From: UBA1422 sp041752735
Lineage (GTDB): Bacteria; Bacillota; Clostridia; Peptostreptococcales; Anaerovoracaceae
Assembly (NCBI GenBank): GCA_041752735.1
Contig: JBGSVW010000046.1
Location: forward strand, 62,001-126,000
Direction of reading: 5' to 3'
DNA length: 64,000 nucleotides
In this document: piece by piece, positions 50,973 to 59,509 of the stretch
Position numbering within the stretch: position 1 is the stretch's first letter
Layout: each line of letters begins with the position of its first letter
Notes under the pieces: generated by a model
Told to the model about the DNA's origin: nothing
The model's input: only the letters and a program-made list of their open reading frames with translations
Database searches by the model: none
Program-made: the position numbers and the translations under genes

Positions 50973-52649
50973 CTATTTCTTCAGCCAGTCTCCGGCCATT
51001 TCAGTGATATCTTTGACACTACCTTCTTCAAATGGCGTTTTAATCCCTGCAACTGCGCAAAGCTCAACAAAGGTTTTAGTTCCTCCTTGTGCGGTAAAGG
51101 CCATATATCTTTCCCATGCATCTTTGAAATCCTTTTGGGTCAGACTCCAGAAATATAAGGCTACCGTCTGTGCCAGGCAATAATCAATATAGTAGAACGG
51201 GTATTGATAAATATGAAGCTGTCGTTGCCAACCGCTGCCTCTTTTGTAGAAATCCACATCATCAAAGTCCATATAAGGTCTGTATTTTTTCTCCAGGGAA
51301 ATCCAGGCGTCGCAACGTTCTTTGGGGCTCAGCTTTGGATTGTCATACACCACATGCTGGAACTCGTCCACCATGGTGCCGTAAGGCAGGAAAACCAATG
51401 ATGATTCCAAATGCATAAACTTGGCTCGGTCGGTATCTTTGCCGTAGAACAGGTTCAACCACTTCCAGGCTATGAATTCCATGGACATAGAATGGACTTC
51501 ACAGGACTCATAGGTTGGCGCGGTGTTTTCAACCAGTTCAAAATTTCTGGATTGATAAGAAGCAAATGCATGGCCCGCTTCATGAGTCAGCACATCCACA
51601 TCTCCCGAGGTACCATTGAAGTTGGCAAAGATAAATGGTGATTTATAATCTGGGAATTCTGTACAGTATCCGCCAGCTGCTTTGCCTTTTTTGGTGATGA
51701 CATCAAAGAGCTCATTGTCGAACATAAAGTTGATGAACTCGTTTGTTTCGGGGGACATCTCTTCATACATTTGCTTTCCTGCGGCCATGATTTGTTCCGG
51801 CGTACCATCGGGTTTGGGATTCCCCTCCCGATATCCAAATGCATCATCGTAAATCTTAAGCTTGTCAATGCCAATTCTTTCGGCCTGAAGCTCCTTGAGT
51901 TTTCCCACCAAAGGAACAATGTCGTCAACAATCTGATGACGGAAGGTATTCACCATGGATGGATTGTAACAATTCCGTGTCATTCTCAGGTATCCGAGCT
52001 CTGTGAAATTTCGTAGCCCCAAAGCAACGGCGATTTCTGTTCGAACCCGTACCAGCTCATCAAAAATCCGATCCAGCTCCTGCTGGTTGTCGGTGAAAAA
52101 TCCGCTTTCGGCCAGATAGGCACTGTGTCGTACTTCTCGGTCCGGGTTTTCCTTGTAGGCTGACAACTGAGAAAGATTCACAACTTTTCCGTCAAATTCA
52201 ATTTGCGCTGAAGCAATCAATTCCTGGTATCGGCTGGTCAGTTTGTTTTCTTCCTGAAGCTGTGGGATGATTTCCGGCTTGAAGGTTTTTAGTTCCATCT
52301 CCATATTGATGAAGAATAATTTGCCAAAACGTTCTTCCAGTTTGGTTCGCTGTGTAGAGTGAAATAATGATTTCAAAAACTCCTGAACCTGTTCCTGAAG
52401 AACCGGCAAATTCTCATCATAATACTCTTTTTCCGCCTTATAAAACGGATCTTCTGTATTGATAGTATTGCGGACTTCAGCCAGGATGCTCATTGTTAAT
52501 ATGTGTTTGGCCAATTTCTCGTGCTCCAAAACCAAGGCAATCAGACTATCGGCATCAATTGCTTCCGTAGCTTGTGTGATTAGCGCCTGATACTTTATGC
52601 CCAGGGCTTGACAATCCGCACGTTTGTATTCCATTTCATTAAATTTCAC
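50973..52649 (-). CDS. M3-family oligoendopeptidase (PepF-like)
   Basis: Cytoplasmic zinc peptidase cleaving short peptides, possibly those imported by Opp. Zinc motif HEAGH in VLTHEAGHAFASYQSR (about residue 370), with downstream Glu ligand in APTYESCEVHSMSMEFIAW. 558 aa. The start is placed at GTG 52649 with AAGGAG 5 nt upstream, giving the typical N-terminus KFNEMEYKR; ATG 52664 lies over that ribosome binding site. Confidence 0.9.
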   Translation of the reverse strand: MKFNEMEYKRADCQALGIKYQALITQATEAIDADSLIALVLEHEKLAKHILTMSILAEVRNTINTEDPFYKAEKEYYDENLPVLQEQVQEFLKSLFHSTQRTKLEERFGKLFFINMEMELKTFKPEIIPQLQEENKLTSRYQELIASAQIEFDGKVVNLSQLSAYKENPDREVRHSAYLAESGFFTDNQQELDRIFDELVRVRTEIAVALGLRNFTELGYLRMTRNCYNPSMVNTFRHQIVDDIVPLVGKLKELQAERIGIDKLKIYDDAFGYREGNPKPDGTPEQIMAAGKQMYEEMSPETNEFINFMFDNELFDVITKKGKAAGGYCTEFPDYKSPFIFANFNGTSGDVDVLTHEAGHAFASYQSRNFELVENTAPTYESCEVHSMSMEFIAWKWLNLFYGKDTDRAKFMHLESSLVFLPYGTMVDEFQHVVYDNPKLSPKERCDAWISLEKKYRPYMDFDDVDFYKRGSGWQRQLHIYQYPFYYIDYCLAQTVALYFWSLTQKDFKDAWERYMAFTAQGGTKTFVELCAVAGIKTPFEEGSVKDITEMAGDWLKK

Positions 52650-52682
52650 GATGACTCCTTTCATACCTTCAGGTAATACTAA

Positions 52683-54389
52683 CTATTTAACGAGGACAAA
52701 GCCATTGATGAACTCTAAGAAGTAGGTATCGCCCTCTTGTCTGAAATTAATAGCAAGGATAAAGTAATCGCCACCTTCCACGGTCACCTTCATTTCTTGG
52801 TCCAAGAAACCGTTGCCTGCGTCTCCCATAGCTGAGATTTGTTCCATCACGGCAAACAGGTCCACAGTAAAGATCTTGTCAGTTTCGTTGAGTACCTCCA
52901 TGGTTTTTTTGTCTTTGCTGAATTCTATGGGCTCTCCACCCTCTTTGCCCGCCGCATTTCCAACATTGGAAATGTATTGTGCATAACCGCTAATATCTAG
53001 GTCGGTATACATAAACGTTGTGCTGAAGTAGGCTGTCTCCGGTTGGTCTGGATCTACCTGTCCCACATAGTACGGCAGGAAGCCAAAGGTATCACGAAAA
53101 TCTTCACTATCGTATCCCATGTATCCTGTATCTTTCCGCAATTCGGTAATCAAATCAATCTGTTTGCCACCGCTGTTGACAAGATATTCGACAATATTTG
53201 TAATCTCTCGTTTATCCTCCAACGGTATGTCTTTTTTGGCAATCACCGTGCCATCCCTGTACATGTCGTTTGCTTCCAAATAGTTAACCAACCGACTATA
53301 CTGAACCTTGTCCGGTACATCAATGACATTTAACGGGGTAAAGGTAAACACAATCGCCACGGTTGCGATAACGGCGAAAATCACTTTGAGGTATTTGCCT
53401 TTTTTGAATATCGCAAGGACTAAAAACGCCAACACAATGGAAACCAGGATAATCGAAATATAACGCAAGGTGGTAATCCCATATGCCGATACCCGAATAT
53501 TAATGGCATATAGTTGCACTAATATGATTGGCATCAACGCAAATTTTCCCCATTTCATGAATAGGTCTATCATTTTGTTTTCTACCCTGTAGCTACCCAA
53601 GGTAAAGTAAAACAAGATGAAAAACAAGGCCGCGAAGGAGGCATACAAATTGATTTCATTGGATGGGATATTCCATGTAATTAGGATTTTTGCTAGATAC
53701 ACATATAAAATCGTCAGCAGTAATAGGTAAATCGGAAGCCCTATGGTACCAAGCAGAATCTTTATGACTTTAGGTAGTATAATGGTTTCATCTTTTTTAG
53801 GCACCCCTGATAGGAAAAGATTCACTGCAACCATAACACCTGTAAAGACCGCTAAGATTCCAATGTATTTGCCCATTTCAGGGATATCAAGGACAATGGC
53901 ATCAAATGCCACAATACATAATGTCAGCCCGCTCTGTAGTATTCCTGCAACAGCCGCAGAAAATACGAAGCCTTTCAATAGGTGTGGTGCCAATAGGTCT
54001 TTGTTCACTTCGTTATACAGGAAAAACATAATGCAAGCCACCACGGCAAACATCACACCTAAATACCCCGTGGTCACATATACATTATTGTCAAAATCTC
54101 TCATCAAGAGCCAACACCCGATGGTTGCAAGCACCGATATGGATTGAAACAGATATCCATTGATTTTAATTGCAAAGCGCTCTAATAACAATGTAAGAAG
54201 AATCGATGCAAAGAAACCAAAGGATAATGATAGGATGATCCGAATCAGAGGTTCGGTATCTGTTTCCCTGATGATAGCATACGACGCAACGAAAAAAATC
54301 AATGCAGTGTAGGCAAATGGGAAAGCGAACCGCTTGATACCATTCATCAGGAACGACATTTTATTTGAAACATAGGTTTTCATACTCAT
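52683..54389 (-). CDS. DUF4153-like polytopic membrane protein
   Basis: 568-aa protein with about ten hydrophobic segments over its first 370 residues and a soluble C-terminal domain of about 190 residues (from about VDVPDKVQYSRLVNYLE). The membrane half resembles DUF4153 proteins; biochemical function is unknown. Start ATG 54389 has GGAG 9 nt upstream; upstream in-frame ATGs at 54398 and 54404 overlap or lack that site. It sits between the peptidase and aminotransferase genes in the same direction. Confidence 0.72.
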   Translation of the reverse strand: MSMKTYVSNKMSFLMNGIKRFAFPFAYTALIFFVASYAIIRETDTEPLIRIILSLSFGFFASILLTLLLERFAIKINGYLFQSISVLATIGCWLLMRDFDNNVYVTTGYLGVMFAVVACIMFFLYNEVNKDLLAPHLLKGFVFSAAVAGILQSGLTLCIVAFDAIVLDIPEMGKYIGILAVFTGVMVAVNLFLSGVPKKDETIILPKVIKILLGTIGLPIYLLLLTILYVYLAKILITWNIPSNEINLYASFAALFFILFYFTLGSYRVENKMIDLFMKWGKFALMPIILVQLYAINIRVSAYGITTLRYISIILVSIVLAFLVLAIFKKGKYLKVIFAVIATVAIVFTFTPLNVIDVPDKVQYSRLVNYLEANDMYRDGTVIAKKDIPLEDKREITNIVEYLVNSGGKQIDLITELRKDTGYMGYDSEDFRDTFGFLPYYVGQVDPDQPETAYFSTTFMYTDLDISGYAQYISNVGNAAGKEGGEPIEFSKDKKTMEVLNETDKIFTVDLFAVMEQISAMGDAGNGFLDQEMKVTVEGGDYFILAINFRQEGDTYFLEFINGFVLVK

Positions 54390-54463
54390 GATAATCATCT
54401 CCATTCTGTAATATAAATTATATCAGTATCCGCAAAAAATCACAACGCAAACCATTATAAAGA

Positions 54464-54498
54464 CAATCAGACCGGATTCATTGAATCCGGTCTGATTG
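54464..54498 (-). terminator. Hairpin after the class III aminotransferase gene
   Basis: Perfect 15-bp stem, CAATCAGACCGGATT / AATCCGGTCTGATTG, loop 5 nt, followed on the minus strand by TCTTTATAAT. The tail is only partly U-rich. Confidence 0.75.
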
Positions 54499-54529
54499 CT
54501 TTGCCATTTCCCATAAGGATCTATTAAAT

Positions 54530-55891
54530 TTAGAGATTGAATGCTGCTTTTGCGTCAGCTATGGATTCGTCCAGCTTAGCCAGAACGGAATCAATTGTTT
54601 CGTAGGTCAGTACTGCAGGGGGCTCAATTCGGACGGTCTTGGCATTAACCAGCGTACCGGCTGTCATGACATGTCTTTCGAAAAGTCCCTTTGTTACTTT
54701 GTAACCAACTTCTGCTTCGGGGAATTCCATACAAATCAACAGGCCAGCGCCTCTGAATGTTTTCAGAACGGTGGGATATTTCTTCTGCAGTTTTGCAAGG
54801 CCTTCCATGATGTAGTTACCCTTTTCTTCACACATTTTGGGAACATCGTTCTCAAGCATGAATTTGATAGTAGCCAGGGCTGCGGAGCAAGCCAGAGGAT
54901 TGCCACCGAAAGTTGGGGAACCAAGAATCCAAGGATTCTCAATCAGTTTTTCTACCCACATTTTAGGTCTTGCAATGATTCCGGTGATAGGCATAATGCC
55001 GCCACCGAAAGCTTTTCCGTAAGTCATGATATCAGGAACGATACCTTCGTATTCGCAACGCCACATGGTTCCGCAACGTCCCATACCTGTCTGAATTTCG
55101 TCACAGATCAATGCTACATTATACTTGTCGCAGATTTCTCTGACTTTCTTGAAGTATCCGGCGGGAGGAATGATAACGCCTGCTTCACCCTGAATCGGCT
55201 CAATGATTACGCCTGCAACTTTTTCGCCAACAGCAATCAAGTTTTTGATGGCAGCTTCCATCGCATCAGCATTACCATATTCAACGTGTTGAACTTGCTG
55301 AATCATCGGTGTGTAGTCTTCTCTGTAAGCACCCTTGCCGCCCATGGAAATTGCGCCCATGGATTTGCCGTGGAATGCGCCAACTGTGGAGATGTACCAT
55401 CTGCCACCAGTTGCCAGTCTTGCTAATTTCAAGGCCATTTCAACAGCTTCTGCTCCACCATTTGTGAAGAAGCAATACTGCAGGTCGCCCGGGGTAATCA
55501 TAGCGAGTGCATTTGCCAGGTAACCTCTTAATGGGTCAACCAGTTCTTGTGAATGCAGTGCATATCTGTCAAGCTGCGCTTTAACGGTCTTAAGGATTGC
55601 AGGATTTCTGTGTCCACATGTGTAGATACCAAACCCACCCAGGCAGTCGATGAACTGAGTTCCGTGAAGATCTTCGAAATGTTCTTCGGAGTCTGTCCAT
55701 TCAATAAACGCTGCATCGTTGGAAACGGATTTTCTGTATTCCAACCAACCAGGGTTTACGTTTTCGTTGAAGTTTTTGATAGAATCATCATGAATCGCTT
55801 TTTTGTCTACTTCTGTAAGAGATTCGGCTTCAATATAGCCGCAGACGCGTTTAGTTAATTCTAATGCTTTTGCTTTGTTCATTTCAGTCAT
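54530..55891 (-). CDS. Class III aminotransferase, putrescine/ornithine type
   Basis: PLP enzyme of about 453 aa. Motifs: FFTNGGAEAVEMALKLAR, IIEPIQGEAGVIIPP, ICDEIQTGMGRCGTMW with the PLP-binding Asp, catalytic Lys in MTYGKAFGGGIMP, and SPTFGGNPLACSAAL. The sequence most resembles putrescine aminotransferase (PatA/YgjG type), giving 4-aminobutanal from putrescine, but ornithine or acetylornithine use is possible. ATG 55891 has GGAGG 7 nt upstream; the longer frame starts over that site. Followed by a strong hairpin. Confidence 0.87.
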   Translation of the reverse strand: MTEMNKAKALELTKRVCGYIEAESLTEVDKKAIHDDSIKNFNENVNPGWLEYRKSVSNDAAFIEWTDSEEHFEDLHGTQFIDCLGGFGIYTCGHRNPAILKTVKAQLDRYALHSQELVDPLRGYLANALAMITPGDLQYCFFTNGGAEAVEMALKLARLATGGRWYISTVGAFHGKSMGAISMGGKGAYREDYTPMIQQVQHVEYGNADAMEAAIKNLIAVGEKVAGVIIEPIQGEAGVIIPPAGYFKKVREICDKYNVALICDEIQTGMGRCGTMWRCEYEGIVPDIMTYGKAFGGGIMPITGIIARPKMWVEKLIENPWILGSPTFGGNPLACSAALATIKFMLENDVPKMCEEKGNYIMEGLAKLQKKYPTVLKTFRGAGLLICMEFPEAEVGYKVTKGLFERHVMTAGTLVNAKTVRIEPPAVLTYETIDSVLAKLDESIADAKAAFNL

Positions 55892-55936
55892 TTTATGACC
55901 TCCCTCTATTCTGCCATCCAGCATATGATGACATTC

Positions 55937-55966
55937 AATATAACTTTGCTCTTACTATTAGTACAA
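55937..55966 (-). promoter_or_regulatory. Candidate promoter of the class III aminotransferase gene
   Basis: Minus strand TTGTAC (plus 55961-55966), 18-nt spacer, TATATT (plus 55937-55942). Four and five matches to consensus. Confidence 0.4.
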
Positions 55967-55995
55967 GTTTTATGCCAATATTTCATCATTGCGAA

Positions 55996-56050
55996 CAAAA
56001 AAAAATGCTCCCACCCTTTTATCCCATTGATTTCAAGGGGTGGAGCATTA
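55996..56050 (-). terminator. Terminator downstream of the small multidrug export gene
   Basis: On the minus strand AATGCTCC and CCCTT arms pair with AAGGG and GGAGCATT around a 2-nt mismatch, followed by nine T. It lies about 120 nt after the gene stop; the region between (56051-56168) holds no recognisable gene. Confidence 0.8.
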
Positions 56051-56168
56051 TATTTATTTTTTGTATATAATTACCGATTAAATTGTTTTTCTATTCGGCA
56101 CAATTTGTCAAAATATTCTCTTATAATTTGTACGAATCATGCCCGTTAATCTCACATTTGATACTTTA

Positions 56169-56651
56169 TCAAAGTGCGAATAAGCTGGATATTCCAAAAG
56201 TCGCAATGGTGACAAGCACCCCTGCAACAAGAACACCCCAAATAATTGGAGCAATGGCCTCTCTGGGCGGAATCTCCAAGACAGTTGCCACCAATGCGCC
56301 GGTCCAGGCGCCTGTTCCCGGCAAGGGAATGGCAACCAATATCATCAAACCAAGTTTCTTGTATTTCTTAACTTTCTTCCCCTGCAGATGTGCTTTGGCC
56401 TCCAATTTATGGACGATATGCGCTAACTTTTCGTAGGACCTCATCCAGTCGAAGACTTTGTTTAAAAAAATGAGAATGACAGGAATTGGAAGGAGGTTCC
56501 CCACCACGCTAGCTAGGTATGCAACCCAAATGGGAAGGCCCTGTACAACACCATAGGGAAGCCCCCCACGAAGTTCAACCACCGGTACCATTGACACAGC
56601 TATGGTCATGACTATTTTCCCAATAAATGTGGCTGTCAGCCATTCAAACAT
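56169..56651 (-). CDS. Small multidrug export family membrane protein (COG2426)
   Basis: 160-aa membrane protein with four or five helices. Diagnostic stretches: VPVVELRGGLPYGVVQG and VAIPLPGTGAWTGALVATVL, typical of the putative small multi-drug export family. The export role is only a family label; the substrate is unknown. It is monocistronic, with a strong terminator downstream. Confidence 0.82.
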   Translation of the reverse strand: MFEWLTATFIGKIVMTIAVSMVPVVELRGGLPYGVVQGLPIWVAYLASVVGNLLPIPVILIFLNKVFDWMRSYEKLAHIVHKLEAKAHLQGKKVKKYKKLGLMILVAIPLPGTGAWTGALVATVLEIPPREAIAPIIWGVLVAGVLVTIATFGISSLFAL

Positions 56652-56761
56652 CTTAATGCTCCCTCTTGTTCCGCATAATAACTAAAAATATCACCGTTGA
56701 CACTTCTACTATTTTAACCGATGGCACCATAAAAAGCAACGAAATACACGAAGGGCAATGG

Positions 56762-56789
56762 TTGACAGCCTTGGTATTTGTGATATTCT
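56762..56789 (+). promoter_or_regulatory. Candidate promoter of the PhzF-like gene
   Basis: TTGACA (56762-56767), 16-nt spacer ending in TGTGA, TATTCT (56784-56789): full -35 match with an extended but weak -10. The leader to ATG 56892 is about 96 nt. The rest of 56652-56891 shows nothing else recognisable. Confidence 0.45.
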
Positions 56790-56891
56790 TTCAAGTGAGA
56801 AACCCGTGGTGCTTTCACCACAAATTTGCATGTTATATGCATGTTGTAACATATATTTTTGGAGTGCACATCGGACTGGAGGCCAGTTTCT

Positions 56892-57812
56892 ATGAAATTC
56901 TATATTGTTGATGCGTTTACCAATTCCACTTTTGGTGGGAATCCTGCCGGCGTTGTATTCTTGGATGAAGGATCTGCCTTTCCGGATGATAAGACAATGT
57001 TACTTACAGCTGCTGAGTTAAGATACTCTGAAACTGCATTTGTACAAAACTTGGGTGAGGATATGTATCATACCCGATATTTTACCCCTACGGATGAAGT
57101 GGAACTATGCGGGCATGCCACAATCGCCGCATTCACAGTATTAAACCGAGTAGGCGAGGTCAAGGCAGGTCAGGTTTGTTTGAACCAGACGCTTGCGGGG
57201 GAAATTCAAATTCATATTTTAGAGGATCTGGTAATGATGGGGATGGCTGCACCTCAAGACCTTGGCTCAATCCGAGCGCCGGAAGCACTACTTGAGCTTT
57301 ATGGCGTCATGGGTATTCCTGTAGAACCCATCCAGGTAACGGATACCCAAGGAAATGCGGTGAGGCTTTTTCCAGCCATAATTTCTACAGGGTTGCCAGA
57401 CATTATCCTACCTGTCTCTTCGTCAACCCAGCTTTCAAAAATCAACCCGAATTACGAAGCGCTTGCCGAACTTTCAAAAAAATATGGCGTAGTCGGAGTC
57501 CATGCCTTTTCCCTGACAGGCCAAGAAGAGCAATCATCAGCGGTTGAAAATGTTACCGCATATTGTAGGAATTTTGCTCCCTTGTACGGCATCCCGGAAG
57601 AAGCTGCCACCGGGACGTCAAATGGCGCATTATCCTATTATCTATATTTACATAAATTAATCAATCCCGGTGACCAGGTCAGTTTTATACAAGGAAGAGA
57701 AATGAACCGGCCTTCAAGAATTGAAGCCCTATTAGAAATAAAAGATGCCGCTCCATCAATTCAGGTGGGCGGCACCGGTGTGATTCTAGCAAAGGGAGAA
57801 ATTTTTATTTGA
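56892..57812 (+). CDS. PhzF-family isomerase/epimerase-like protein
   Basis: 306-aa protein of the PhzF fold. Motifs: VDAFTNSTFGGNPAGVVFL at the start, ETAFV with the catalytic Glu (about residue 45), RYFTPTDEVELCGHATIAA, and EEAATGTSNGALSYYL near residue 245. Family members include PhzF (phenazine synthesis) and many of unknown substrate. Start ATG 56892 has GGAGG 8 nt upstream. The 3' end overlaps a convergent small gene by 8 nt. Confidence 0.88.
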   Translation: MKFYIVDAFTNSTFGGNPAGVVFLDEGSAFPDDKTMLLTAAELRYSETAFVQNLGEDMYHTRYFTPTDEVELCGHATIAAFTVLNRVGEVKAGQVCLNQTLAGEIQIHILEDLVMMGMAAPQDLGSIRAPEALLELYGVMGIPVEPIQVTDTQGNAVRLFPAIISTGLPDIILPVSSSTQLSKINPNYEALAELSKKYGVVGVHAFSLTGQEEQSSAVENVTAYCRNFAPLYGIPEEAATGTSNGALSYYLYLHKLINPGDQVSFIQGREMNRPSRIEALLEIKDAAPSIQVGGTGVILAKGEIFI

Positions 57813-58134
57813 GAATGTCAGCCAGAAGCTCTCGGAATCCTTCAGCAATTACTGGCAACACCTCTTTATTAACATACTTAAGCTGGTCCTTGCCTTCGCT
57901 GGTAAAAGCAATCTGATAATTGACCGGCATGGATTGAATTACTACTTTTTTTCGCCCGGGATAAACTAATGCCAATATCCAGGCACTTCCCGGAAAGCCA
58001 AGATATTGCTTCGCATTCACTTCTTGAATTGTAGCTTTTCCATATTTTTCTTCGTTCCAGCCATCGGCAACTCGTTGATACAGCTGCTCATCTGTAAGGG
58101 TTTCGGTCAGTTTGATGGTGATGGGTCCTGCCAT
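57805..58134 (-). CDS. Hypothetical 109-aa protein coupled to the lipoprotein gene
   Basis: Soluble protein of 109 aa with no TM segment or recognised motif; predicted alpha/beta with a central strand pair (SAWILALVYPGRKKVVIQ). GGAG upstream lies in the last codons of the solute-binding lipoprotein gene and the gap is 2 nt, so it is translated from the same message as the end of the atp operon. The C-terminus overlaps the convergent PhzF gene. Function unknown. Confidence 0.7.
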   Translation of the reverse strand: MAGPITIKLTETLTDEQLYQRVADGWNEEKYGKATIQEVNAKQYLGFPGSAWILALVYPGRKKVVIQSMPVNYQIAFTSEGKDQLKYVNKEVLPVIAEGFRELLADILK

Positions 58135-58136
58135 AA

Positions 58137-59063
58137 TTATTCTCCTATTCCGTAATAAAATGCGTCATCCGGGCTTTTTCCACCCAATAAACTGATGTCG
58201 TATTCTTCAATTGATGTCATAAAACTTTTTATTAAGTCCACTCCACGATTACTCTTGCCATAAAAAACAAGATTCGTAGTGGTAGATTCTTTTGCCTTAC
58301 TTAAGGATTCTTCATAAGCCGATATAAACAGCCATAAATCATCGGGGCGTTCTGTGACAAATTTTTTATTTGCTATTATTACATCAGATGGGATGGGGGA
58401 ATGATATTGGGTTTCCCACAGTGCTCCCAAATCGATATCGGCCGTCAATCCATTGCTACTTGATGACAAACCCAAGGCCTGAGTGACGAAAGGTTCTTGA
58501 AGCAACGCAACGGTGTAGGTTTCTTTTAGCGCTTCCAAGACCTGCGCCGGCGTATCCACCCATTTCATACGAACACCGTAATCCGGATTGATATAGTTAT
58601 CTTCCAGTAATTTTCGGAGAATTGCTTCCCCTGTGCCACCTTTTCCGCTGGCGACGATGGTTTTACCTCGAAGATCCGGTATTTCCTGACTCTTAATATA
58701 GCCTTTGTTGGATACAATGAACCAGTCATTCAAGGACACAGGGCTAATGACGACCATTTCGCCTGCTGTTTGCTGATAAAGTTTGGAGGAAGTATTGGCA
58801 GAAACTACCGCCAAATCATAACTACCGTTTAAAATATCGGCTTCCACTTCACTGTCTTTTTGGAATACATCCACTTGAAATCCTTCCGGCATGGATGCTG
58901 TAGCCTCTTCTCCCGCTCCTGTTAGTGTCGCGATGCGAACCGTATCAGAAAGAGTTTTTGGCTGAGTGTCCGATGCTGTGTTTTCTTCACTTCCGCAACC
59001 AGACAGGGATAGTATGACAATTATGATTGTTGACATTAAAATTAACAGGAATTTCTTTTCCAT
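58137..59063 (-). CDS. Solute-binding lipoprotein (NMT1/SsuA-like), orphan
   Basis: 308-aa ABC-type binding lipoprotein. Signal peptide with lipobox LSGC (Cys about 23). The mature part resembles NMT1/ThiY/SsuA proteins: DLRGKTIVASGKGGTGEAILRKL (hinge-strand region, part: GKGGTGEAILRKLL) and ALKETYTVALLQEPFVTQAL. No permease or ATPase is near. Its GGGAGG ribosome site is formed by the last codons of atpC and the gap is 5 nt, so it is co-transcribed and coupled to the ATP synthase operon. The ligand is unknown. Confidence 0.87.
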   Translation of the reverse strand: MEKKFLLILMSTIIIVILSLSGCGSEENTASDTQPKTLSDTVRIATLTGAGEEATASMPEGFQVDVFQKDSEVEADILNGSYDLAVVSANTSSKLYQQTAGEMVVISPVSLNDWFIVSNKGYIKSQEIPDLRGKTIVASGKGGTGEAILRKLLEDNYINPDYGVRMKWVDTPAQVLEALKETYTVALLQEPFVTQALGLSSSSNGLTADIDLGALWETQYHSPIPSDVIIANKKFVTERPDDLWLFISAYEESLSKAKESTTTNLVFYGKSNRGVDLIKSFMTSIEEYDISLLGGKSPDDAFYYGIGE

Positions 59064-59068
59064 TCAGT

Positions 59069-59509
59069 TTACCTCCCGGTCAAGTGTTTCCTTCGTGCGC
59101 CACCCTCAGCAACATTCATTCTGGTGATGGCTTTGGCAATGTTAATCTTAGCTATGGCCACCTCATCCGGATTGTGTGTCTGATCGTGAATCAGCCAATC
59201 CTCCATGGTCGCCTTCGTGCTTAGTGCCCGCTCCATATTGATGTCTTCTGCCCACTCTGCAGCATCAGTGAAGATAACAATGGTTTCTTTCACATCAATG
59301 AAACCTTCAGAAATGGCTGCAATTCGATAATCCTTACTGCCGGCTTCCTGAATCCACAATTCTCCAACATCAAGCAATTTGGTTGCCCATGCATGGTTGG
59401 CCATGAATCCTTCATCTCCTGTAAGGGTACGAACAATAACCAATTCCACTTCACCGGAATAAAACCGCTTGGAAGGGGTCATGATTTCCAATTTTACTGC
59501 ATTAGCCAT
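59069..59509 (-). CDS. atpC: ATP synthase F1 epsilon subunit
   Basis: 146 aa. The N-terminal beta-sandwich (LEIMTPSKRFYSGEVELV; GDEGFMANHAWATKLL) is followed by a C-terminal helical hairpin ending ARRKHLTGR. Regulatory rotor subunit. It overlaps atpD by 8 nt. Confidence 0.95.
   Translation of the reverse strand: MANAVKLEIMTPSKRFYSGEVELVIVRTLTGDEGFMANHAWATKLLDVGELWIQEAGSKDYRIAAISEGFIDVKETIVIFTDAAEWAEDINMERALSTKATMEDWLIHDQTHNPDEVAIAKINIAKAITRMNVAEGGARRKHLTGR

Noticed and set aside
54671..55426. 251-codon plus-strand open frame opposite the class III aminotransferase gene
   Set aside because: Shadow of a highly conserved gene on the other strand; Cys/Phe/Asn-rich composition, no motif and no ribosome site.
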